DNA from: Thiocapsa roseopersicina
GTDB lineage: Bacteria > Pseudomonadota > Gammaproteobacteria > Chromatiales > Chromatiaceae
Length of the DNA: 64,000 bases
Direction: 5' to 3'
NCBI RefSeq assembly: GCF_900106925.1
Contig: NZ_FNNZ01000015.1
Span: forward strand, 62,001-126,000
In this document: one piece after another, positions 17,935 through 25,792 of the stretch
Position numbering within the stretch: position 1 is the stretch's first letter
Layout of the letters: each line of letters begins with the position of its first letter
The notes under the pieces: model-generated
What the model saw: the letters and a program-made list of their open reading frames with translations, nothing else
What the model was told of the DNA's origin: nothing
Databases searched by the model: none
Program-made: the position numbers and the translations under genes

Positions 17935-18489
17935 TCAGAGGGTTCGGACCAGTCCGCGCTCGACCTGGTCGCGCGATTCGCGTCCGAGCAGAAGCTCGAT
18001 CAGTTGCAAAGCGAAGTCCATTGCGGTGCCGGGGCCGCGCGAGGTCACGATGGTGCCGTCGACAACGACCGCGGCGTCGGTGAACTCGACCTTAGGATAT
18101 GCCGCGGGATCGACGGCTCCAGGGTAGACGGTCGCCGATCGCCCGTCGAGCAGTCCCGCACATGCGAGGACCTTCGGCGCGGCGCAGATCGCCGCGGAAA
18201 AACGGCCCGCCGCATGCTGACTCCGAAGCAAGGCGACGATGCGGGGATCCTCCGCGAGATGGTCGGCGCCCGGCAATCCGCCCGGCAGGACGATCATGTC
18301 GAAGGTCCGCTCCACGACATCCTCGAGTCTGGTGTCCGCGATCAAGAGGGTTCCCCGGCTCGCGGTCACCGGCCGGTTATCCAGCCCGGCCGTCACCACA
18401 TCGAGCCCGGCACGGCGCAGCAGATCGATGATGGTCACGGCCTCGAGCTCTTCGCATCCCTGAGCGAGCGGGACAAGTACGCTGGGCAT
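17935..18489 (-). CDS. yajL: DJ-1/PfpI-family protein, YajL-like
   Basis: 184 residues, the full length of YajL/DJ-1. The nucleophilic elbow is AAICAAPKVLA with the reactive cysteine near residue 100, and the partner glutamate lies in CEELEAV at residue 14. The family protects against oxidative and carbonyl stress; a covalent chaperone and a deglycase activity have both been proposed, and the latter is disputed. It lies 54 bases upstream of the glycan/T2SS unit on the same strand and may be its first gene. Confidence 0.9.
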   Translation of the reverse strand: MPSVLVPLAQGCEELEAVTIIDLLRRAGLDVVTAGLDNRPVTASRGTLLIADTRLEDVVERTFDMIVLPGGLPGADHLAEDPRIVALLRSQHAAGRFSAAICAAPKVLACAGLLDGRSATVYPGAVDPAAYPKVEFTDAAVVVDGTIVTSRGPGTAMDFALQLIELLLGRESRDQVERGLVRTL

Positions 18490-18546
18490 GTGTCGACTCC
18501 GATATGGATCGAGGACGCCTCGGCGTGCGTCGCTCGAACACGCCGG

Positions 18547-19905
18547 CTAGGGATTGCCTATCCGACCCAAAATATTCAATCCTCTCAGAACGTTGAGCGC
18601 TTCAGCCAGCTGAAAATCTTCGGCGACAAGCGAGCTCTTCGCCGCATCCTCCTCCGAGGTGTCCTCCGGGGCATTCTCCTTGAGATGGCGCGCCAGATCG
18701 GATTCCTTTAGATCCTGCACGCCGCTCGCCTCCAAGGGTTTGAACTCGCCGCGCTCGAGCTCGATGTCCGGGGTGATGCCCTGGGCCTGGATCGACCGTC
18801 CCGAGGGGGTGAAGTAGCGGGCGGTCGTGAGCTTGAGCGCAGTCGTGTCGTCGATCGGCACGATGGTCTGGACCGAGCCCTTGCCGAACGTCTGGTTGCC
18901 CATGACGATGGCGCGTTTGTGGTCCTGCAGGGCACCGGCGACGATCTCGGACGCCGAGGCGCTGCCGCCGTTGACCAGGACGACGATCGGAGCACCGGAC
19001 AGGATATCGTCGGGTCCGGCCTGGAACTGGAGCTTGCTGTCTTCCTGCCGACCCTCGGTGTAGACAATGAGACCGCCGGTCAGAAAGGCGTCGCTCACCC
19101 CGACCGCGCTGTTGAGCACGCCGCCGGGATTGTTGCGCAGATCGAGCACGAGACCCTTCATTGTGCCGTCGTTTTCGCCCTTGAGGGCGTCGACCGCCGC
19201 GAGCACGTCTTCGGTGGTCCGTGATTGGAAATGGGAAACCCGGATGTAGCCGAAGCCGGGCGCGAGCGTGCGGCTGCGCACGCTGGCAACCTGAATGACC
19301 GCCCGCTCGAGCGTGACGTCGAACGGAGACTCGTCGCCGGAGCGCATGATGGTCAGCTCGATGACCGTGCCGGGCTCGCCCCGCATCAAGGTCACCGCAT
19401 CGTTCAGGCTCATCCCCTTCACCGGCTTCTGGTCGATGCGCACGATGGTATCGCCGGTCTGAAGGCCGGCGCGTTGTGCAGGGGTGTCGTCGATCGGCGC
19501 GATCACCTTTACGAAGCCATCTTCCATTCCGACCTCGATCCCGAGGCCGCCGAACTCGCCGCGAGTGCCGACCTGCAGATCCTGGAACTCATCGTTGTCG
19601 AGATAAGCCGAATGCGGGTCGAGGCCCGCGAGCATGCCGCGGATTGCGCCCTCGAGGAGGAACTTGTCCTGGACCCCCTCGACGTATTCCTCTTTGATGC
19701 GCCCGAAGACCTCGGCAAATGTTCGCAGATCGCCGAGCGGGAGCTCGCTCGCCGTCTCGGCCGTTGTGGCCATGGGTTCGGGGATATCCGGGCTCTCGAT
19801 CGTCTCGGCAAATGCGCGATCACCCGGCGCGCCGAGCCAGACGAGACAAGTCCCGAGGATCAAGGTCGAGGCAAAGGGTAGGCGTCTGGTCATGGCATGC
19901 ATCAT
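18547..19905 (-). CDS. ctpA: Periplasmic C-terminal processing protease (S41)
   Basis: 452 residues with a signal peptide (ends near DRAFAE), a PDZ domain (GLGIEVGMEDGFVKVIAPIDDTPAQRAGLQTGD, about 115-195) and the S41 protease core: LVLDLRNNPGGVL, catalytic serine in NGGSASASEIVAGAL and catalytic lysine in TFGKGSVQT. Such proteases trim or degrade periplasmic substrates, including cell-wall hydrolases and their regulators. It lies downstream of envC on the same strand, an arrangement seen in many gammaproteobacteria. Two more ATGs (19902, 19893) could serve as start. Confidence 0.95.
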   Translation of the reverse strand: MMHAMTRRLPFASTLILGTCLVWLGAPGDRAFAETIESPDIPEPMATTAETASELPLGDLRTFAEVFGRIKEEYVEGVQDKFLLEGAIRGMLAGLDPHSAYLDNDEFQDLQVGTRGEFGGLGIEVGMEDGFVKVIAPIDDTPAQRAGLQTGDTIVRIDQKPVKGMSLNDAVTLMRGEPGTVIELTIMRSGDESPFDVTLERAVIQVASVRSRTLAPGFGYIRVSHFQSRTTEDVLAAVDALKGENDGTMKGLVLDLRNNPGGVLNSAVGVSDAFLTGGLIVYTEGRQEDSKLQFQAGPDDILSGAPIVVLVNGGSASASEIVAGALQDHKRAIVMGNQTFGKGSVQTIVPIDDTTALKLTTARYFTPSGRSIQAQGITPDIELERGEFKPLEASGVQDLKESDLARHLKENAPEDTSEEDAAKSSLVAEDFQLAEALNVLRGLNILGRIGNP

Positions 19906-20023
19906 GGAATCACGTCGGTTGGGGTCGACACGCCGCTCGGCGGGGCGTGCATCGCGCGGCCGGACACGTCCGATCCGCGATTGCGGAACGATGACCTAGC
20001 ATCGCATGTTTTCGCTGCCTTCG

Positions 20024-21412
20024 TCAGGTTGATCCCGACGCTTGGTTGCAGGCGGCCGCGCCGAGAGACGGCCTGCGTTGTGGTTTGATCGGTTCCGCGC
20101 CGACGCGTTCCCGCAGCCCGTAAAGATCGCCCCGGCCCGCTTCGGAGAGGGCTCCCTGCCCGTCCGCTCCGCGGCACCAGCCCGAGGGATCCTGCGGCTT
20201 GCCGTTGTGACGGATGGCAAAGTAGAGCACGGGCTCCTCCCGACCGCCGCTGTCGCCGCTCAGGGAGATGACCTCGCCGGTGGCCACCCACTCGCCGGTC
20301 TCCTTCAGAAGCGCCTCGTTGTGGCCGTAGATCGACATGTAGCCCTCTCCGTGATCGATCACCAAGAGCAGTCCGAACCCACGTAGCCAATCGGCGTGGA
20401 TCACCCGCCCGTCATGCACGGCGCGCACCTCTTCGCCTTGTCGCGCCGCCAGCAGCACGCCGTCCCAGCGCAGCTCGGAATCGGGTTTGAGCGTTCCGAA
20501 CTCGGCAACGACCTCCCCTTGCAACAGGGGCCATGACAAACGCCCTCGGCGCTCCGGAAACGGATCGCGCCGGATATCGAGCTCGGCACGGATCTGAGCA
20601 CGCTGACGCAGGTGCTCGACCAAGAGCCGCAGCGCCTCGGCATCCCGCTCGAGGACCTCGAGATTCTCCGTTCGGCCGGCGATGCTGGCTTCCAATCGAC
20701 TCAAGACAGCGGCGCGTTCTTCCCGTGCGGTCTCCAAGCGGAGCCGCGCCGCCTCTTGCCGGCGTGCGAGATCGATCAGGCGCTCCGCCTCCCGCTCGGC
20801 GTCGTGGGCCAAGCGCGTGAGCCGCTCGACCCGCGCCTGGATGGCGGTAATCCTACGGAGCTGTTCTCGGTTCAAGTACGCGAAATACGATAGGATGCGG
20901 CTCGCTTGAGCCGTATCTTCTTGATTCAAAAGCAGCCGCAGGCGATCTGCCCGACCCATAACATAAGCGGTGCGAACCAGGTCCGCCCAGAGCGCAAGCT
21001 CCTGCTCGAGTGCGGCGTACTCCTCGAGATGACGCACCCGCAGCGCCTCCGCGACGCGGGTCTGCTCGGCAACGGTTTGCGCCAACTCTCTGCCGCTGAC
21101 GGCCGCCTCGGCAACCTCACGCTCCCGCACCTCAAGCTCCGCGATCAAGGCGCGGCGGTCCGCATGCTGCTCGATGAGCTCGCGACCGACCGACTCGACC
21201 TGCCGCTGAATCTCCTGAAGGTCCTTCGTGCGCGTATCCAAGGTCTCGTCGGACGCCGTCTCCAGCGCAGCCGCCGGCGTCGTCACCAGAACGCATGCCA
21301 GCGCCAGGCGCGTAAAGCGGTGACCGATCCAATCCAGCGCTCGGTAACGCCTGTGATCGAGCAGCTTGCGGCGAAGCCGCTCGGGATGTCCTGTTGCGAC
21401 GGTCCTGGGCAC
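20024..21412 (-). CDS. envC: Murein hydrolase activator EnvC
   Basis: About 462 residues: signal peptide (LALACVLVTTPAAA), long coiled coil (about 60-300, rich in Glu/Arg/Leu heptads) and a C-terminal LytM domain (WDGVLLAARQGEEVRAVHDGRVIHADWLRGFGLLLVIDHG). The zinc-ligand motif of active LytM enzymes is not intact, as in E. coli EnvC, which activates amidases at the septum rather than cutting wall itself. The start is uncertain: the open frame extends to 21742 into the divergent regulator. The GTG at 21412 gives a signal peptide with a long, basic n-region. A TATAAT on this strand (21449-21454) may be its -10. Confidence 0.87.
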   Translation of the reverse strand: MPRTVATGHPERLRRKLLDHRRYRALDWIGHRFTRLALACVLVTTPAAALETASDETLDTRTKDLQEIQRQVESVGRELIEQHADRRALIAELEVREREVAEAAVSGRELAQTVAEQTRVAEALRVRHLEEYAALEQELALWADLVRTAYVMGRADRLRLLLNQEDTAQASRILSYFAYLNREQLRRITAIQARVERLTRLAHDAEREAERLIDLARRQEAARLRLETAREERAAVLSRLEASIAGRTENLEVLERDAEALRLLVEHLRQRAQIRAELDIRRDPFPERRGRLSWPLLQGEVVAEFGTLKPDSELRWDGVLLAARQGEEVRAVHDGRVIHADWLRGFGLLLVIDHGEGYMSIYGHNEALLKETGEWVATGEVISLSGDSGGREEPVLYFAIRHNGKPQDPSGWCRGADGQGALSEAGRGDLYGLRERVGAEPIKPQRRPSLGAAACNQASGST

Positions 21413-21599
21413 GGCGGTGAGGGGATCGTGGTGCGAATCGGTCGCCTGATTATACGCATCGTCGGAGGCCCGATCGGAAACCCCGGAACGAACCGACAAC
21501 CGATCGTAAGGACCCTCGGCCTTCGGCAGCGCAACCGCCGTCGTCGGGCAAGTCCCGGCGGCGGAGTCGATGCGCTTCGCACGCTGCCGGAAAGAGTTT

Positions 21600-21619
21600 A
21601 TTATTGTATTGTTAATAAT
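21600..21619. promoter_or_regulatory. Possible ArsR-type operator
   Basis: AT-rich palindrome ATTATT-8 bases-AATAAT in an otherwise GC-rich region, directly before the start of the ArsR-family repressor. ArsR-family repressors commonly bind AT-rich inverted repeats at their own promoters, so autoregulation is plausible. This is inferred from position and symmetry only. Confidence 0.4.
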
Positions 21620-21636
21620 TGATGAGACAGGATCCG

Positions 21637-22005
21637 ATGGTGAGCAATCTGAGCCAGCCTTCCCGCCCGGTCCTGAACGACCCGGTCGACGACCGCGACG
21701 CGATCGACCTATTCGCGGACGATGCCGACATCGAGCGGGCATCCCGGTCGCTGAAAGCCATGTCGCATCCCTTGCGCCTAAAGATCCTCTGTACCCTGGG
21801 CGACCAGGAAGTCAGCGTCCAGGAGATCGTGGACCACGTCGGGACTTCGCAGAGCAACATCTCTCAACATCTGGCGATTCTGCGGGACAAGGGCATTCTT
21901 GCCTCGCGCAAGGATGCCAACCGCGTGTATTACCGGGTGAGCGACGGAAGGACCCTCCAGCTGATCGGGATGATGCGCGAGGTCTTCTGCCAGCATACCC
22001 ACTGA
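21637..22005 (+). CDS. ArsR-family repressor of the SqrR/BigR/YgaV (persulfide-sensing) type
   Basis: 122 residues with a winged helix (LKAMSHPLRLKILCTLGDQEVSVQEIVDHVGTSQSNISQHLAILRDKGIL). Two cysteines stand at 52 (KILC) and 118 (VFC), 66 residues apart. That is the spacing I recall for the redox pair of SqrR (41/107) and BigR (42/108). No CxC metal motif of classical ArsR is present. By family knowledge such proteins sense persulfide by forming a polysulfide bridge and derepress sulfide-oxidation genes. A rhodanese lies downstream. ATG 21637 follows GACAGGATCC; 21622 (ATG) and 21619 (TTG) are alternatives. Confidence 0.85.
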   Translation: MVSNLSQPSRPVLNDPVDDRDAIDLFADDADIERASRSLKAMSHPLRLKILCTLGDQEVSVQEIVDHVGTSQSNISQHLAILRDKGILASRKDANRVYYRVSDGRTLQLIGMMREVFCQHTH

Positions 22006-22021
22006 GTCGCCGCACTGCGGG

Positions 22022-22050
22022 ATGACGCCTGCGTCCCGTCTCCCTATAAT
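22022..22050 (+). promoter_or_regulatory. Probable sigma-70 promoter of the rhodanese-secB-gpsA unit
   Basis: -35 ATGACG (22022-22027), 17-base spacer, perfect -10 TATAAT (22045-22050). It lies in the 170-base gap after the repressor gene and about 125 bases before the rhodanese start. Confidence 0.5.
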
Positions 22051-22175
22051 TCGGCAACTTAATCATTCCAAGGGCAGTCGCGGGCAACTGCGGCCCCGGT
22101 GCGCTCGACCGAGGGTCGAGGCGCCCCGGTCGCGGCGTTCCCGAAGTCCTGCCCAATCAACGAGATCGCAGAGCG

Positions 22176-22604
22176 ATGCTGTTAGACCAAATCGTGGAGT
22201 TCGTCGGAAGCCACTGGTACCTCTTCGTGGCCTTGTTCGTCATCTTGGGCTTGCTGACCCACAACATCATCGTGGGTGGTAAAGGCAGCGTCGAGCCTTT
22301 GGCGGCGACCGAGATGATCAACCACCAGGACGCGGTGGTCATCGATGTTCGCCCGGCGGCCGATTTTGCAAAGGGCCACATCATCAACGCGATCAATATC
22401 CCGATGAACGGGTTCAAGAACCAGATCGCCACGCTGACCAAACACAAGGCCAAGCCGATCATCATCAACTGCCGGTCCGGTGCCCAGTCGGCGATGGCCT
22501 GCAGCCAGCTAAGAAAGGAAGGGTTCGAACAGGTCTTCAACCTGCACGGCGGAATCATGGCGTGGGAAGCCGCGAGCCTTCCGCTCACACGCAAGAAACG
22601 CTGA
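22176..22604 (+). CDS. yibN: Membrane-anchored rhodanese-domain protein, YibN-like
   Basis: 142 residues: an N-terminal membrane helix (HWYLFVALFVILGLLTHNIIVG, 13-34) and one rhodanese domain (VVIDVRPAADFAKGHIINAINIP) with active-site cysteine 99 in the loop CRSGAQS. Rhodaneses carry sulfane sulfur; the physiological partner is unknown. In E. coli yibN lies close to envC, grxC, secB and gpsA, and here it precedes secB and gpsA without grxC between them. The adjacent persulfide-type repressor suggests a sulfur-related control, which would need testing. Confidence 0.87.
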   Translation: MLLDQIVEFVGSHWYLFVALFVILGLLTHNIIVGGKGSVEPLAATEMINHQDAVVIDVRPAADFAKGHIINAINIPMNGFKNQIATLTKHKAKPIIINCRSGAQSAMACSQLRKEGFEQVFNLHGGIMAWEAASLPLTRKKR

Positions 22605-22688
22605 GCTGCACGCCGTTCCGGTGCCCGGATCACCGGCGCCGGTCCTCCCCCCTGACCTTCGATCCAGTCTTCGATAAGGAACCACAAC

Positions 22689-23189
22689 ATGGCCGAGAAC
22701 GCGCAAAGCAACGACCCCCGCACCCAATCGGAGCGACAGTTCTCCGTCCAACGAGTCTACGTCAAAGACGCGTCATTCGAATCTCCCAATGCTCCGGACA
22801 TCTTCCGCGGCGAGTGGAAGCCCACGCACGAGCTCAATGTCAGCACCAAGGTCAATCGGATCCAAGATGACCTTTTCGAGGTCGTGCTCTCCGTGACCGT
22901 CTCTGCACAGCTCGGGGATAAGACGGCCTTTATCGTCGAGGTCCAGCAAGCGGGGATCTTCGGCATCGCCGGTTTTGCCGAGCAGGAAATGGGCGCCATG
23001 GTCGGTGCCTACTGTCCCAATCTGCTCTTCCCTTACGCCCGCGAGGTCGTCTCCGATCTCGTGTCCAAGGGCAGCTTCCCGCAGCTCGTACTCCAACATG
23101 TCAATTTCGACGCGCTCTTTGCGCAGCATCAACAGGAGGCGATGCAGCGCGCCAAGGGCGAAGCGACAGAGCAGCCGAGTCAGCATTGA
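22689..23189 (+). CDS. secB: Protein-export chaperone SecB
   Basis: 166 residues, normal length. Conserved features: FSVQRVYVKDASFESPNAP near the N-terminus, VSAQLGDKTAFIVEVQQAGIFGIAGF in the core and the signature CPNLLFPYAREVVSDLVSKGSFPQL. The tetrameric chaperone keeps preproteins unfolded and hands them to SecA. A Shine-Dalgarno AAGGA precedes the ATG. Its stop overlaps a possible TTG start of gpsA. Confidence 0.97.
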   Translation: MAENAQSNDPRTQSERQFSVQRVYVKDASFESPNAPDIFRGEWKPTHELNVSTKVNRIQDDLFEVVLSVTVSAQLGDKTAFIVEVQQAGIFGIAGFAEQEMGAMVGAYCPNLLFPYAREVVSDLVSKGSFPQLVLQHVNFDALFAQHQQEAMQRAKGEATEQPSQH

Positions 23190-23197
23190 GCGCGACC

Positions 23198-24226
23198 ATG
23201 CCGGCCGATACCCTACAGGCCGATTCCACGAAGGCCGCAATCGCGGTTCTGGGTGCCGGATCCTGGGGAACGGCGCTCGCCATCCTGCTGTGCCGTAACG
23301 GGCACCGCGTGCGGCTGTGGGGTCACGAGATCGAGCAGATCGATGCCTTGCGTCGCGACGGCGAGAACCGCCTCTTCCTGCCGGGGGTCCCGCTGCCCGA
23401 CAGTCTGTCTGCGACTGCGTCCCTCGACGAGGCGCTTGCCGGGGCAAGCGACTGCCTGATCGTGGTTCCGAGTCACGCGTTTCGGCGCGTGGCGGAACAA
23501 ATCGCGCGGCAACTTCCCGCTGCGATCGGCGTCGCTTGGGCGACCAAGGGCCTCGATCCGGCAAGCGGGGAGCTGCTCCACGCCGTTGCGCAGGAGAGCC
23601 TCGGCACCCGCGCACTCGCGGTGGTGTCCGGACCCAGCTTTGCTCAGGAGGTCGCGCACGGACTCCCGACCGCCGTGACGGTCGCCTCGGCCGATGCCGC
23701 GTTTGCCGAGCGGATTGCATGGCTTCTGCACGGGGAGCGGTTTCGCGCCTATACGAGCTCGGACATGATCGGTGTCGAGGTGTGCGGAGCCGCCAAGAAC
23801 GTGCTCGCGATCGCCACCGGGATCGCGGACGGTCTCGGGTTCGGCGCCAATACCCGCGCCGCACTTATTACGCGAGGGCTTGCCGAGCTGATTCGGGTCG
23901 GCACCGCCTTGGGCGGCCGCAAGGAGACCTTCATGGGTCTCGCAGGCATCGGCGATCTGGTCCTGACCTGCACGGACAACCAGTCGCGAAATCGGCGGAT
24001 GGGCCTTGCGCTCGCTGCCGGGGCAAGCTTGGCGGATGCACAGGCCAAAATCGGCCAAGAGGTCGAAGGTGTCGTGACCGCGCTCGCCATGTATCGGCTC
24101 GCATCCCGTTTGGGCATCGAGATGCCGATCAGCGAGCAGGTCTACCGAGTTCTCTACGAAGGCGTCTCGCCCGAAGGCGCGACGCGAGCCTTGCTAGAGC
24201 GCGAGCCGAAGGCGGAGTTCGGCTGA
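23198..24226 (+). CDS. gpsA: NAD(P)-dependent glycerol-3-phosphate dehydrogenase
   Basis: 342 residues from ATG 23198; a TTG at 23186 overlapping the secB stop (TTGA) would add four. Makes sn-glycerol-3-phosphate for phospholipids. Rossmann loop VLGAGSWGTALA, WATKGLDP with the catalytic-region lysine, VSGPSFAQEV and GAAKNVLAIATGIADGLGFGANTRAALITRG are all intact. It follows secB as in E. coli. The stop codon lies in a sequence TGAACCGCGTTCGG that resembles one end of the inverted-end elements. Confidence 0.97.
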   Translation: MPADTLQADSTKAAIAVLGAGSWGTALAILLCRNGHRVRLWGHEIEQIDALRRDGENRLFLPGVPLPDSLSATASLDEALAGASDCLIVVPSHAFRRVAEQIARQLPAAIGVAWATKGLDPASGELLHAVAQESLGTRALAVVSGPSFAQEVAHGLPTAVTVASADAAFAERIAWLLHGERFRAYTSSDMIGVEVCGAAKNVLAIATGIADGLGFGANTRAALITRGLAELIRVGTALGGRKETFMGLAGIGDLVLTCTDNQSRNRRMGLALAAGASLADAQAKIGQEVEGVVTALAMYRLASRLGIEMPISEQVYRVLYEGVSPEGATRALLEREPKAEFG

Positions 24227-24362
24227 ACCGCGTTCGGCGTGATCGGCTTTGTTGCGAGGAGTGACAGGCGTCGTCTCGATAAACGGCCATCGCCAGGTGC
24301 GCATTGGATGCAAGAACGACATCCTTGATCGATCGTTTCAACCGCGCCTGCCCGGGCGCGGC

Positions 24363-24839
24363 TTACTCCCGCCGCGCGACAACCCCTTCGAACCCGGTTT
24401 GACGCCAAGCCTCGAAAGCGACGACCGCAACGGCGTTGGAGAGATTGAGGCTGCGATTTCCCGGACGCATCGGAATGTAAAGGCATCGCTCGGGCGGGAG
24501 GGTGTCGAGCAGGGCTTGCGGTAGACCTCGCGTCTCCGGACCGAACAGAAAGGCGTCGCCGGCTTCGTAGTGCGGCGTCGTATAGGCGGTCGAGCCTCGG
24601 GTCGTGAGTGCGAAGAGCCGCCGCGGTCGGATCGCCCCAAGGCAGGCTTCCATCGTGGGATGAACCTGAACCTCCGCCCATTCGCGATAATCGAGCCCGG
24701 CACGCCTGAGCAGACGATCCTCCAGCACGAACCCGAGAGGCTCGATCAGATTGAGTCGCATACCGCTGTTCGCACAGAGCCGCATGACATTGCCGGTATT
24801 GGGCGGGATCTCGGGCTCGTAGAGGATGACATCGAACAT
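24363..24839 (-). CDS. trmL: tRNA (cytidine/uridine-34 2'-O)-methyltransferase, SPOUT family
   Basis: 158 residues, the usual size. Modifies the wobble base of tRNA-Leu isoacceptors using S-adenosylmethionine. The three knot motifs are clear: EPEIPPNTGNVMRLCANSG, FLFGPETRGLP and IPMRPGNRSLNLSNAVAVVAFEAWRQ. ATG 24839 was chosen because the family begins MFDVILYEPEIP; the open frame continues to 24941 without homology. Its 3' end is convergent with gpsA over a 136-base gap. Confidence 0.95.
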   Translation of the reverse strand: MFDVILYEPEIPPNTGNVMRLCANSGMRLNLIEPLGFVLEDRLLRRAGLDYREWAEVQVHPTMEACLGAIRPRRLFALTTRGSTAYTTPHYEAGDAFLFGPETRGLPQALLDTLPPERCLYIPMRPGNRSLNLSNAVAVVAFEAWRQTGFEGVVARRE

Positions 24840-24918
24840 CGCTGATCCAGGTGGGTCGGGTGTGGGCGAGCAGGTTGGCCGCGGTCGGAATCGATCGACC
24901 CATGAACAGGTTCGGCGG

Positions 24919-24949
24919 TTGACCGAGACATCTCGCTGCATGCTATATT
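24919..24949 (+). promoter_or_regulatory. Probable promoter with extended -10, upstream of a 74-residue protein
   Basis: -35-like TTGACC (24919-24924) and extended -10 TGCTATATT (24941-24949) with a 19-base spacer. Predicted start of transcription near 24956 leaves a leader of about 57 bases that contains a small GC hairpin (CCGCC/GGCGG). The extended -10 may compensate for the long spacer. Confidence 0.5.
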
Positions 24950-25013
24950 AAGGTTTGTGAAAGTTCTAACTCCGCCGCTCCAGGGCGGCCAAAAACCCTA
25001 TGAGGACACCGAC

Positions 25014-25238
25014 ATGAGCGATATCGCCGCGCTGAAGAAGGAAAAGCAGGAGTTGATCGAGAAGATGCTCGGGATGCAGAAGCAGTTCATCGACTACGAG
25101 CATGAGCACGGCGTTTCGGGCAAGGATTACTGGGCGGCGACGGACGGCTTGCTCGTCAACTATCGGCAGGAATACCAGGATATGGCAAACCGTGTCGTAG
25201 ACATTGCCCATGAGATCGTCGGCTCGGCGCGCAACTGA
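25014..25238 (+). CDS. Small conserved-looking protein of unknown function, 74 residues
   Basis: I do not recognise this protein. It begins MSDIAALKKEKQELIEKMLG, a charged helix that could form a coiled coil, followed by DYEHEHGVSGKDYWAATDGLL and a second helix (YRQEYQDMANRVVDIAHEIVGS). It has no signal peptide, membrane segment or cysteine. ATG 25014 has GAGGA eight bases upstream; the frame is open to 24957 but the extra residues include the predicted 5' leader. It is monocistronic with its own good promoter, which suggests a well-expressed small cytoplasmic protein. Confidence 0.75.
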   Translation: MSDIAALKKEKQELIEKMLGMQKQFIDYEHEHGVSGKDYWAATDGLLVNYRQEYQDMANRVVDIAHEIVGSARN

Positions 25239-25321
25239 TCAGGTCCGCACGGCAGTGCTGGAGCTCGCGTCCGGAATCTCGGACGCGGCTCACAACGAAA
25301 AGGCTCTCCGCGAAACGCAGA

Positions 25322-25735
25322 TCAGCGTAAGTGCTCGATGTATTTGGGTGTTTCGCGCATATCCAGCCTGATCGCCCTTCCCTGAGCAACAAACGGATCC
25401 GCAACCCCCTCGAACTTCAGCACACACCGCGCGTGTCCTCGACTCTCGAGCGGGATCGGGATCATGTCGCGATAGGTGAAGATGTTTTCTTCGATGTCGC
25501 CTCCTCCGCAGACAAGCGGGCCGCTCGGAATCGTCGAGGTTTCCTCGACCCCGTCGATCACTAAATCCCCTGCCTGCTGCCAGCGTGTCCGTTCGCTCGA
25601 CCCAGTCATCGTCTTGACGAGATAGGCCCGCGAGAAACGTAGGCTCAGGCGTCCGCCCTCCAGATCGATCGACGAGATCTCCGAGCCCTTCAGGTCGATA
25701 CTCATACTGTCCAAGTCATTCTCCGAATCTGTCAT
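25322..25735 (-). CDS. Hypothetical protein, 137 residues
   Basis: Not recognised. An acidic N-terminus (MTDSENDLDSMSIDLKG) leads to a beta-rich region (ISSIDLEGGRLSLRFSRAYLVKTMTG) and a pattern like a small beta-sandwich (GDLVIDGVEETS, GHARCVLKFEGVADPFVAQGRAIRLDM). Soluble and cytoplasmic by composition, with two cysteines. It starts 57 bases downstream of ntrC on the same strand and might be co-transcribed with ntrBC. Codon use resembles its neighbours. The evidence that it is real is an uninterrupted frame with typical GC3 and no better frame on the other strand. Confidence 0.65.
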   Translation of the reverse strand: MTDSENDLDSMSIDLKGSEISSIDLEGGRLSLRFSRAYLVKTMTGSSERTRWQQAGDLVIDGVEETSTIPSGPLVCGGGDIEENIFTYRDMIPIPLESRGHARCVLKFEGVADPFVAQGRAIRLDMRETPKYIEHLR

Positions 25736-25792
25736 TCGCTACCAACAGTGGATTCAGCGGAGCGATGACCGCCGGGCGTGTCCTCGTTCCGC

